DNA of 64,000 nt from Vitellaria paradoxa (taxonomy: Eukaryota; Streptophyta; Magnoliopsida; Ericales; Sapotaceae), in the NCBI GenBank assembly GCA_019916065.1, contig CM034233.1, positions 41,580,862-41,644,861 of the forward strand, given 5' to 3'. Both the position numbers and the translations under genes were made by a program. Positions 24,801-36,800 of this stretch are shown here, in pieces. Positions within the stretch are counted from its first letter, which is position 1, and every line of letters begins with the position of its first letter. Below the pieces are notes generated by a model. The model was not told where the DNA came from. It did no database searches and was given only the letters and a program-made list of their open reading frames with translations.

Positions 24801-27800
24801 AATTAAGGACAATCCCACTAATTACTCCAATCCAACTTGGGAATTCCATCACTCGCCCTCAAGTTGGATCGTAGATATTGATCATATCCAACTTGCAAAT
24901 GAAAGCATTGAAATTTTGCTGAGGTAGACCTTTGGTGAAGATATTCGTAGTTTGCTCTTTTGTAGGGACATAGGTCATGCAAATGATTCCGCCTTCAACC
25001 TTCTCCTTGATAAAGTGTTTGTCCACTTCTATATGCTTTGTTCAGTCATGCTGAGCTGGATTGAGCAAAATACTGATGACTGCTTTGTTATCACAGAAAA
25101 GCTTGATTGGAAATTGTAATGTGACGTGTAGTTCTTCCAATAGCTTTCTTAACCATAATCCTTCACATATTCTTTGTGCAACTGTTCTAAACTTGGCTTC
25201 AGCACTGTTTCTGGCCACAACATTCTTATTTTTTTTTGGTAATTAAGTTTAATTTGGATTAATGGGAGAAATTTACTATTTCTATCATCTTGGGGGCATA
25301 CCCCCTATTACAAGTCTAAATAGCAGGAAAGGGAATCTCCCAATTATTACAAAAATCTATACTTACTTTAGAGTTCTTTGAGACAGGATAATGAGAGCAT
25401 CTGATTTTTACTTCATGCATGATTGCCTTGATGACACTGGGGACTGATGAAGAAAGGCCTTTGAAAGTTCTAGCATTCCTTTCTCTCCAAATATGGTACA
25501 CCATGGCCGCCCAAGCCATGGTTCAAAGTCTCGGGCGCAGCTGTTGTATTGGCTTGAGAGTTTTTGAAGCGGTCATGGTGTCGCGTCGTGATATCGGGCG
25601 ATGCGCAATATTTTATTTTTTTAATTGAAAAAATAAAAAAAATGTAGAAAATTCTAAATAATAAAATGTATATATTACATAACCAAAAATATAGTAATTC
25701 TTTTACTAAACATTAGATAACTACTTGTAACATGTGAATGAGTTAACTTTTTTTTTTTGGGTTCTCTTTTACACAAATCACCGAGAAATCATTTGTCTTG
25801 CCAATTTCTTGCCGCGATAATTAGTCGTCTTAGTGTATTGCCAAGATATCGGCTTGTCTCGGTTGTGACAGCGCGAGATTGACTATTCTTAATGTATTTC
25901 CTTGATGTGGGTTGAGATCTCGTCGCGCCATCCATTGAGTCCGATACGTCTCGGACGATATCTCGGCGTCTCGGACAATACTTTGAACCATGGCCCAAGC
26001 AAGTTTACATATTCTTTTGCACAAGCTTTTCCCACTAAACTTCTCCACAGCCCATGCAATTTCCTCCTTCCATGGTTGGACAGCTTTGAAGACGAGGTAG
26101 TTTTGTAGAATAACCTTCCTTACCTTGGTTGAAAATGGACAGAGAAAGAATAGATGGTCCATGTTTTCATTACATTGCCCACATAGAACACAAAGTGGGT
26201 CAACATTCATGCCCTATGCTGCAAGTTTATCCTTGGTGCTAAGCCTTTCATTGAAGGCAAGCCACAATATGAAACTATACCAAGGGATATGGTTGGAGAA
26301 CCATAGAAGACTACGCCAAATTACCTTTGGAGCATGTTCCCGAATGGCTTCCCAATTAGCTACGGCATTGTAGTTTTTTGTCCTTGAAACTGTCCATATG
26401 AATTCATCTTTCATAATTGAGCTTGGTTGACAATCTAGCGGACTTTCAAGGATGATTTCCCGGAGCTCCCAAGTGTTTGGATAAGGCCACCTCCATTGCT
26501 CATTTCGGAGCACACTAGAGACTTTGGCATTCTTTGGCAAATTAGCATCATATGCAACCCTTTGGCCATATTTGGGAATTAGGGACCCTTAGGATGCCAA
26601 TTTGAGTACCAAAAAGAGAGAGTAACATTCTATTTCTTACTTTTCCACGTTACCAAGTTTCCCCATACAAAGGTGCACTATTCAGTAGTGGACCTTCTAT
26701 CTTCTTTTGAAACTACCCAATCTATATTTGTGAAGACTTTTACTTCTTTACTTTCGTTTTTCTTAAAGAATAGTCCTCTGCTTGGAGAACCTTTGAGATA
26801 TTTGAGAATCTTATACACTGCTTTTAGATGAGTTTCCTTTGGTGAATGCATGTGTTGGCTTACCACACTAACCGCAAATGCAATGTCATGTCTAGTGTGT
26901 GATAGGTAAATTAGCTTGCCAATTAGTCTTTGTCTTTGGTATCTGTCTTTTTCAACTGGGCTCCCAACATCTTCTAATTTTTTTTTTCCTGCTTCAATCG
27001 GTGTGTCGCTTGGTTTACACCCAAACATAAACATGCTGGTTTCAGTTAGAAGATGAAGAACATACTTCCGTTGAGAGACACAGATTCCCTTTTTTGATCT
27101 TACTTTGAACTCAGTGGATAGGATTTTCTTTAGTCTCTCCATCTCCACTATATTATCCCTAGTTAGGATTATATCATCGACATACACAATTAGAATTGTC
27201 TTCATCCCATCCTTAGTTTGTTGGAAGAACATAGTGTGATTTGTTGCCCTTGCTGATATCCTTGACCCTTTATTACCTTTGCAAGTTTATCAAACTATGT
27301 TCTCGGTGACTGCTTAAGACCATAAAGAGACTTCTTAGGTTTACATACCCGGTTTTCTTCACCCCTTTTAGAAAACTCCAATGGTATTGTCATTCAGACT
27401 TCTTCTAATTTGTCATTCAAAAATGTCAAGTTGTTAGAGGGGCCGCCAATCTAGGTTGGCTGCCAAAGACAAGAGAATCCGAATTGTATTCAACTTTGCC
27501 ATCGGTGCGAACATCTTTGTATAGTCAATGCCATAGGTTTGTGTAAACTCTTTTGCAATAAGACGAGCTTTCTAACATTCTATCGTCCCATCAGCTCTAT
27601 ACTTCACAGTAAAGACTCATTTACAGCCAATAGGAATCTTGTTGCTTGGTGAATCTATCACATCCCAAGTTTCATTTTTTTCCAAGACCTGCATTTCTTT
27701 CATTACTGCCTCTCTCCATTTTGGAACCTCCAAAGCCTCTTGAATATTTCTTGGAATTTCTATACCATCAAGGTTAGACGTAAAATCACGAAACCTAGTA

Positions 27801-30800
27801 GACAAAGCATTATAATACACAAATCTTGAGATAGGATGAAGAGTACACGACCGCGTCGGTTTTCTGAGAACAATAGGTAAATTGGTATTGGGAGAATTAT
27901 CATTACCTGAATTGGAAGGGAACTCGTGGACACTTGGAGCTATCACCAGTTCTGACTCTTTTGATGCTTCAAGTGTGAGATTCTCTTTGTATCTTGGTTT
28001 TGGCCTCCGTGAATAAACAAATATCTCTTTATCATTTTGTTCACCTGCATCTTGAGTTCAAGTTTTCTTTTGTGTTTGGAATTATGTTTGAATCATTGAA
28101 TGAAAATTATAAACACAAAACGAACATCAGATTTTTCTTTCAACAGATAAACCTAACAAACTTGAGTATGGTCATCAATGAATGTAACAAACCATTTTGT
28201 ATGAGTACGATTAAGAGTACGAGAAGGTCCACATACGTCACTGTGAATCATGGAAAATGGTTTAGATGGTTTGAATCATGGAAAATGGTTTAGATGGTTT
28301 ATACTTAGATCTAGGAAAGGAAGTGCGGTGATGTTTGCAAGTTCACAGATTTCACATTGAAAATTAAAAGGCTTTGCATTCGAAAATATGGAAGGAAATA
28401 AAAGTCTTATATATTGAAAATTTGGATGACCTATTCTAAAATGCCATAACAAAATTTCACCATATCTAGAAACAAATGCAAACTCACAAAATGCAATTTG
28501 ATGTTGTTCGCCCGCATTAACCTCCTCAACGTAGTAAAGTTCCTCACACTCCTTAGCATTGCCAATCGTCTTCTCTGATGATAGGTCCTGAAAAATACAA
28601 TGAGAGAGAAGAAATTTAGCAGAGCAATTGGAGTTTTTTGTTAACTGGCTAATGGATAACCAATTGCAGGACAAATTTGGAACATGAAGAACAGATTCTA
28701 GAGTTATGGAATCAGAGATTTGAATATTCCCTTTTCCTGCAACAGATGAGAGTGAACCATTTGCAATTTTAATTTTAATATTGCCTATACATGACGAGTA
28801 TGTGGAAAACAAGTAGTAAGAAGTAGTCATGTGATCAGAAGTACCAGAGTCAATAATCCAAGAAGTCTTAGTTCGAGAAGTGGTACTTAAGGCTCTCATG
28901 AGATTATTGCGGTGGGCTAACAGATTGAAAGAAACATTGGTGGAAGGCTGACCAGATCTTTGGAGGCTAGAAAACATTTTGTAGAGTTGCTCTAGTTGTT
29001 GAGGATTAAATGCTCTGCTTGACGAGCTCTCAAGTCCATTAAACCCATGGTTGTCTCTTTCTTGTTGTCGAAAGTTCCCATTTGGTTTCAGTGACTTTGG
29101 TGGGTGTGTTGGACAAACTCTGGAGCTCACCAAAGGATCATCGGGAGGTCATTGGAGGTAGGGTTCTAGTTGTCGGAAGGAGATGATTGCAGTGGTGGTG
29201 GTCACTGGTGATTGTGCATCCTCAAGGCTTTGGCAGCGGTGTTCGTTGATGAAGATTGACTGTCGACTGCCGACTGTCGATGATGGAAACCCATTACATG
29301 ATGGAGAAACCCTCTGTGTGATCAACACTGATGAGTGAGTCGATCATCAGTCAACGCAAGACTTTGTCATTTGACAGCGGAAAAGAAAGCATCGGATATC
29401 CTTGATGAAGATCGACAAAGATTGAGTGTTTCCGACATGCGATGGGCAGTGTCGGCTGCGATGAGCAGCATCGGGTTGATCTACGATTTCCGATGATGGT
29501 TGAGCAACGTGAGACTTTGTCGTCTGTTTGACTAACAGAGCCGACGATGAAGTTTCTGAGAAGATGATCGTTGCTGGCTAGGGTTTCGATGGCGGTCGAA
29601 GGGGAATTGATGTTCGATGGCTTGAGACGATTGACGATCTAATGACGATTGAGAGGACAGATCGATGATCAATCGATCAAGAGAGAGAGAGAGAACTGAT
29701 CAACGACGAGCGATGATCTAATGACGATTGAGGGAGAGAACTGATCGATGGTCACCAAACAGTTGAAGAGACGATCAACGAATAATGAGAGGACAAATGG
29801 TGATCGATTGTTGGACGAGACTAACTCAGTGACTCATTGGCGAGGCTGACTCAGTGAGTCACCTGCTCTGATACTATGATAACAAAACCAAACTTGTTTG
29901 TATTTTTTTGTATTTATTTACACCTTGGTGTATGCTATTTGCAGATGATATTATTTTAGTAGATGAGACGAGAGAAGGAGTGAATGCTAAGCTAGAATTG
30001 TGGCGGGAAACGTTAGAGACAAAGGGTTTAGGCTAAGCCGATTCAAAACGGAATATATGGAATGCAAGTTTAGTCAAAGTAGAGTAATTGGTAGCATAGA
30101 AATAAGTTTAAGCACACAAAAGATTGTAGAGAAAGTAAACTTTATGTACCTTAGATCTATGGTGCAACAAGATGGAGGGATTGATAGTAATGTAAGTCAT
30201 AGGATTCATGCCAGGTGGACCAAATAGAGGAGTGCTTTGGGAGTCTTGTGCAATCGAAAAGTCTCCCTCAAGGTGAAAGGAAAGTATTGTAAGGTGGTAG
30301 TAAGACCAGCGTTGCTATATGGATCAGAGTGTTGAGCAGTAAAGCATAATCATGTTCAGAAGATGGCAGTTGCAGAGATGAGAATGCTAAGATGGATGTG
30401 CAGGATTACAAGAAGAGATAGGATTAGGAACGAGGTGATTAAGGACAAAGTAGGAATATCTCTGATTGAAGATAAAATGAGAGAAAATCGATTAAGATGG
30501 TTCGGCCATGTTAAAAGGTGTCCAACGGAGGCACCTGTTAGAAAGTGTGAAAGTATGGAGATTGCTAGAAGTAAGAGAGGAAGAGGAAGACCCAAGAGAA
30601 GTTGGAAAGAAACTATTAGACATGACTTTGCTTACCTGGATTTAACGGAGGACATGGCACTAAACAGATTTGATTGGCGTCGTCAAATCCATACAGCCGA
30701 CCCCACCTAGTGGGAAAAGGTTTAGTTTGGTTTGGTTTGGTTTATTTACATCTTGCTATGTCCTCTATTTATAATACAAAAAAGGAACCAAAAAAGAAAC

Positions 30801-33800
30801 AACATTCCTTAAATCAAGGAGGGAAAGACTTCCGTAATTAAGGGCAATCCCACTAATTACTCCAATCCAACCTGGGATTCCAACAATATGGTATCCATCA
30901 AATCGAGTTGTAGCTGGCTTGGTTTGTTTTGAGTGATATTTTTGTCACCTAGACGAAAGACATCGGATATCCTCGACAACTTTCATAACCCTTGCTGTGT
31001 GCTAACTTGTGCACTTTTCTGATCCATCTGCAGAAATGCATCTTGCCAGTGCCAGGCAAACTAAGATTGATGATGCTACTGATGATGACGTTCCAAGTAC
31101 CTCAGGGAGGCAGTTCATAGATGCTAACTTCACTTACTCATTGCATTCAAAAGTTTCAAAGGTTAGCAAATTTAGATGATTTTCTTGGATATGTATGCAG
31201 TGTAACTAGTTCTTAATTTTATTTCTCTCGTAATTTCTGTTCTTTCCTCAATAATATGAAATTCATGAGAATGCAGTACCACATTACCCCCCTTCCCCCT
31301 TCTCTCTCACCATAACCCATCTGGTTTTGATGTGCTTCTGTTAAAGTAAATGAAAATCTAAAATGTTTTATTTGCAGCATCTGGGTGAATCTCCTCTCCC
31401 TGCTTATGAGCCTGTTTTTGATTGGGAAAATGAGAGGGCAATGATATTCGGGCAAAGGATTCCAGAAACTCATATGGCACTGTATGGCAGGTTTGGAAAG
31501 TTATTGTTTAGCGTATAGCATTTATAACAGAATTTGTGTTTTTCTTCCCCCCCCCCTTTTTTTGGATAAATAGTTCTCTCTGTATCATATTTTGTGTTTT
31601 TGCACTTCCCTCCCAAAAAAAAAAAAAAAAAAAAAAAAAAGAAAAAAGAAAAAAATAAAAAAATCATGTGTTTTTGTGGTCACAGTGGATTGAAGATCTC
31701 TGTGAAAGTCTTATCATTGTCTTTTCAAGCAGGGCTAGTCGGTAAGTTTTTAACTTTGGGTAGTGGTGCTTTATCACGTACTAATTGCTCCTCCCTATAT
31801 TCCATTCCTTATTTTATTTTATTTTTTCGCTACTTGTTTCATCATCTGACATTAGGTCAACTTCTGTTGTAGAGCCATTTTATGGCACAATTTGTTTATA
31901 CAATAGGGAGAGAAGAGATAAATTATCAGAAGATTTCATCTTCCACGTGTTACCAGCTGAGGTGCAGGATGTAAGCTATAACTAATTTTCAGTTTTCTTT
32001 GTTGGGGAAGTTGGTTGAGTCTGCTACCTTCATCTACTCTCTCTGTAAATGTTTTTTCATGTACTTGGTCTTTATCTTCTGGCAATAACAGAGGGTAGTG
32101 ACTAGTTGGCAATTTACTTTTTTTTTTGTGCCACCATTGATAGGCTAGCAGTTCTTGTGAATCTCGTGGAATTTTCTATTTGGATGCTCCGTCCGCATCA
32201 GTTTGTTTGCTGATCCAGTTAGATAAGCCTGCCACTGAAGAAGGTGGAGTTACACCCTCTGTCTATTCACGCAAAGAACCAGTAAGTATCAGCGCATCTG
32301 GAATTATGACCTGTCATTGCTTTGCTTTAAATTTTGGGATATAAAACAAGTCCAGATGTGTTTGCTTACAATACTTGAAACATTATGCCCTTGAAGTGGA
32401 TGTAAGGCTGTAATGGTATCTAAAAATTGGAGATGATTAGGTTAATGCAAATTAGAGCATGCCTTTCACTGGTTCTTTGTGTATACAAGATGAGAACCCA
32501 AGGTTGATCAGTTTACATGCTCATATATCCCACCACAACAATTTCACTTCCAAGATAAAAAGGGAACCTAAGTTCTATACAAATCTGCTGCCTGTATAAT
32601 TTGGTGAGAGAAATGTTCTTTTATTTTCTTTTCTTTTTCTTCCCTTTATTTTTTCCTTGGAGGTCGTGAGTTTAGAAGAATCCTCTAGTTATTGGGGATA
32701 AGATTGCATACATTTTCTCTCCCCAACTCTCGCATATGTAGGAGTCTCATGCGTATGGCCGTCATTGTTTTTTAGTAAGCAAGAAAACAAAGCTCTCTTT
32801 GGCAGATGAATGTATGGAATGCTTTATTCTTCATTTTGTTAGTAGTTGTGGCGCACTGCCACAGGTTCATTTTGGTGAAGTTCCTCAAATCAGCCAGTGT
32901 TTGCTCAAACAAGGGTAGAAGGTCACAGTAATTTCTGACTGAGGAGGATAACTGAGGCTATGCTCTATACCTCCATGTACTCAACAAAATCAGTTAACTA
33001 TGGCTTTCCTCTCTCCCTAGAAGGGATATTGTCCATGATGGTCGGAACAACCAGGTTCGAGTTTTTGAGAAAGAAAGTATCTACTAGAGCTCCATTTCAA
33101 ATAGGAGAGGAGATGGCTGGAGATGATGCATGCAAAGGGTTTGAGAAGCCAGGGAGGCTTTGGGAAGGTAGGTTTAATGTTTTTCTTTTTTTTTGGGGGG
33201 GGGGGGGAAGAGGGGGAAGAAGGGTTTTGATATGTATTCTTCTGTGGAGACAAGTAGTGAGATTGCTAGAGATTAGGTTATTTTGCCCCTTGAGTAGATA
33301 TTTGGTCAAGATTTTGGAGAAAACCTTTGGCAGAGGCTAGGTTTCTTAGCTAGATGCTATTTGCATTCGATTTTGGTGGGGGTAAGGGCGGAGAGGCTTA
33401 TAGGTCTTATGCCAATTTCATTACCACATCAAGCTACTTGGAGTTGAGGGTTCAAGGCTCTGTGGCTGGGAAGGTGACAACGACGAACGAGAGTGGATTG
33501 GGATTTGGGATTCTAGACAAGGGAGGAGATTTTTTGAAGAGAAGCTTAGTAGGATGATTTGGGGAGAAGTGTTCCCCTGTAGTAGATATCACATAGGTCT
33601 GGAGTTGGGTTGGGAGAACTTGATAGGCCCAAGGGGAAGTGGAGGTGATTTGAGGAAGCAGACGCAGACTAGGGAGTGTTGAATCATCGACACCAATGGG
33701 TGTGTTGTTATAGGGAGGGGTGGAAGGAATATAGGTGAGGATTATGGGCCTCCCTATACATTTGTGGGCAAAGTGTATTATCAGAGATAGGCTTGTTTTG

Positions 33801-36800
33801 CGGAGGGTTAATGGAAATTGATGACTCATTGAAGGTTAGAAAACATCTTGGATGGGCTAGGGTGAAGGTTATGGAGGGGGGAGAGGGATGCTAGCGTCAG
33901 TCATCATAGAAGATGGAGCGTCGGTCATTATGCATTCATTTGTTGGTTAAAAGAAAATCATTCATTTACAAAACAAGACACTACTTGGAGACGAGGCACA
34001 CTAGAGCTGGAGAAGACGAAATACCAAGCACATGTAATGCAAGACATAAGGGAACATTGGGGAGCTAGTTGGAATGCATGTGGCTCACTTGCGCGACCAT
34101 ATTTTTTTCGCTTTGGGTCAAAGTATCAGTTGAGATATCGAGATATCGGTCGTCTCGACTCAGTTTTGCTAGTGACCGTGCTGAGATTTCAGCTCGAATC
34201 GACTAGTATCGCCGAAGTAGTCAAACTCGGCTTCTCGCGATCGAGATATCCTAAGATATCGCCGATACTTCGGGATTTGAAGAAATCGTGACGATATCTT
34301 GGCGACGCTGACGAGGTTGAAGTAGGGGCTGAAAGCAATGGAACCGGAAAAGGGAAGAAACCAAGAAAGCCCTAAAGTTGTATATCTGAAGCTTTAGAGA
34401 TATTGAGAGAGACGTACCAGTGTTTTCACAGTTGTTGGTTGCCAGTGTTTGTCAGTTGCAAGCAGTCACCACTGATCTTCGTCCCTTCTCGCTGCCGTCC
34501 CTTCTTTGTCGTAGCCTCACGTCTCTCTATTTTTCCTTTTATTTTTTATTTCCACCTAGCAATGCCTTTTTAGTTTTCATTAAATGCTATATCATATATT
34601 TGAATATATGGTATAATGGCAGTACATAATGCACGTTTCTTTTATTTTTTTGATATTGTTTTTAATATAATTTCTTTGATGCCTTACTTACCAAAAAAAA
34701 AAAAAAAAAGAAGATTTGTTTGAAATTTATTTTTTTGTGTAATAAATATATATCAATGAGATTATTATTTTAAAAATGATAGGTCTATAATTATTCATAT
34801 AATTCTTGTAATAAATTATATTATTGTATAATAAAATTATTACTTTAAAAATTATCATTAATTATGAGAAGTTAAAAATTAAATGTATTTATATACATAT
34901 GTATATGAGTAAAAGTGAAACTTAATTGGTATATTTTTCTCTCTACTTCTAATTTTTTTTTTCTTGATTATATTTTCCTTTCAATTAATTAATTTTGATG
35001 GGATACTTGAAATTGGAAAAGCAAATGAGTAAAATGTTGAAAAGTAACAAAGAATAGTGGTTAGGAGACAATTGTCTCGGGCTCTCATGTTACATGAAAT
35101 ATTTGCCATTGCCAAGAATAGGGATGGAGCAAGTATGAACTTTTTCCATTTATCAAATGGGGTCATCAACTGGGATTTTGAGCTTAGAAGGAATGATTTG
35201 ATTGGGAGATGGAGGGTCATATGAGATTGATTTTGTATCTTTACGAGGTCAAAGCTTGGGAGGGTAGGATAGTGTAATTTGAGCGGGCTCAAGCTTTGGT
35301 ACATTTGAGGTGAAGTCCTATCACAAAAGACTGTTGGGCAGCAAGGAGGTGGAATTCCCTTGGCTCAACTTATAGATATACAGAGCGCCCCCCCCCCCCC
35401 CACCAAAAAAAAAACAAAAAAAAAAGTGGCCTTTTTGGTTTGGTGTATGTCTCAAGGGGGATACTCACAATGGATAATCTCGTTAAAAGGGGGAAGACTT
35501 TGATCAACAGATGTTGCTTGTGCAAATGGAAGGTAGAGTCATCAATCACTTGTTTATTCAGTGTGCTCGCATGAGAGAGATCTGGGAATTGATTCTCAGT
35601 TGTTTTGGGATGTAGTGGGTCTTTCATTCAGATGTGAGATTTGCTTTCAGGACATGGTGGGTAGCGAAGAAAGACAAGAGGAGAGCATGGAGATTAATAC
35701 ATTTCTGTCTTTTTTGGGTGGTGTGGGCAGAAAGAAATAGGAGAAATTTTCAAGATACAAAGAATTCTTTATGCAGAGTGTAAAGATTTTCTTTTTTGTG
35801 TCTTTTTTATAGTTGGATCTCCAAGGGTAGAGGCCCAAAATTTCTTAGTTTTTGCACTTACATAGAATATATATGAATATACCCTGACTTTCATAGTCAG
35901 ATCAAGTCTTTTGTACTTGGAAGGCATCTCCTTGATGCTATTTAATATAATTTTATTTGCTTATACTGATGTAAGTCACAGGATTCAAGTCGGGTGGACC
36001 AAATGGAGGACTGCTTTGGGGGTCTTGTGCGACCGAAAAGTCCCCCTCAAGATGAAAGGAAAGTATTATAAGATGGCGGTTAGACCAGCGTTGCTATATG
36101 GATCAGAGTGTTGAGCAGTAAAGCATAATTATGGTCAGAAGATGGCAGTTGCGGAGATAAGGATGCTAAGGTGGATGTGCGGGATTACAAGGAAAGATAG
36201 GATTAGGAACGAGGAGATTAGGGGCAAAGTAGGAATAGTACCGATTGAAGATAAGATGAGAGAAAATAGATTAAGATGGTTTGGTCATGTTAGAAGGCGT
36301 CTAGCGGAGGTACCTGTTAGAAGGTGTGAAAGTATGGAGATTGCTAGGAGTAGGAGAGGTAGAGGAAGACCCAAGAGAAGTTGGGAAGAGACTATTAAAC
36401 ATGACCTTGCTTACTTAGATCTATCGGAGGATATAGCCTTAAGATAGTTTGGTCATGTTAGAAGGCGTCTAGCGGAGGCACCTGTTAGAAGGTGTGAAAG
36501 TATGGAGATTGCTAGGAGTAGGAGAGGTAGAGGAAGACCCAAGAGAAGTTAGGAAGAGACTATTAAATATGATCTTGCCTACCTAGATCTATCGGAGGAT
36601 ATAGCCCTAAACAGATCTAACTGGCGTCGACAAATCCATATAGCCGACCCCACCTAGTGGGAAAAGGCTTGATTTGGTTTGGTTTGGTTTGGTTTGGTTT
36701 ATAAAAGAAATTGACTGAGAAGGATGTCCTCTGAATTGCATGTACCCTTTTTCTTTTAGGCCATGGGGAGCCTTTTCTTTTTCAGTTGAGAGGGCATTCT

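Larger units (their letters stand above)
24667..30885 (-). mobile_element. Copia LTR retrotransposon, nested host for three later insertions
   Basis: Left (3') LTR 24667-24851. Right (5') LTR 29877-29927 plus 30756-30885 (181 bp once the RTE LINE is removed). The two LTRs are roughly 85-90 percent alike, so the insertion is old. A primer-binding-site relative (AGTATCAGAGC, minus) abuts the right LTR at about 29864-29876. The interior carries a protease, GAG-pre-integrase, RT with YVDD and RNase H on the minus strand, but most gag and integrase are missing. It fills SPK1 intron 2. ATATG is present at both outer edges (24664 and 30886), which may be a TSD if the LTR ends are shifted by two bases. 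Confidence 0.88.
31162..32143. other. Short SPK1 introns 3-6
   Basis: Four compact introns (216, 195, 131 and 173 bp) between exons 3 and 7. No transposon. Intron 4 holds an A-rich run (31615-31665) after a C/T tract. The contrast with the multi-kb neighbouring introns is marked. Confidence 0.85.

Noticed and set aside
31470..31872. Poly-Lys / poly-Phe frames around 31,600
   Set aside because: Translation of an A-rich tract within SPK1 intron 4 and of exon 5 in part; not a separate gene.
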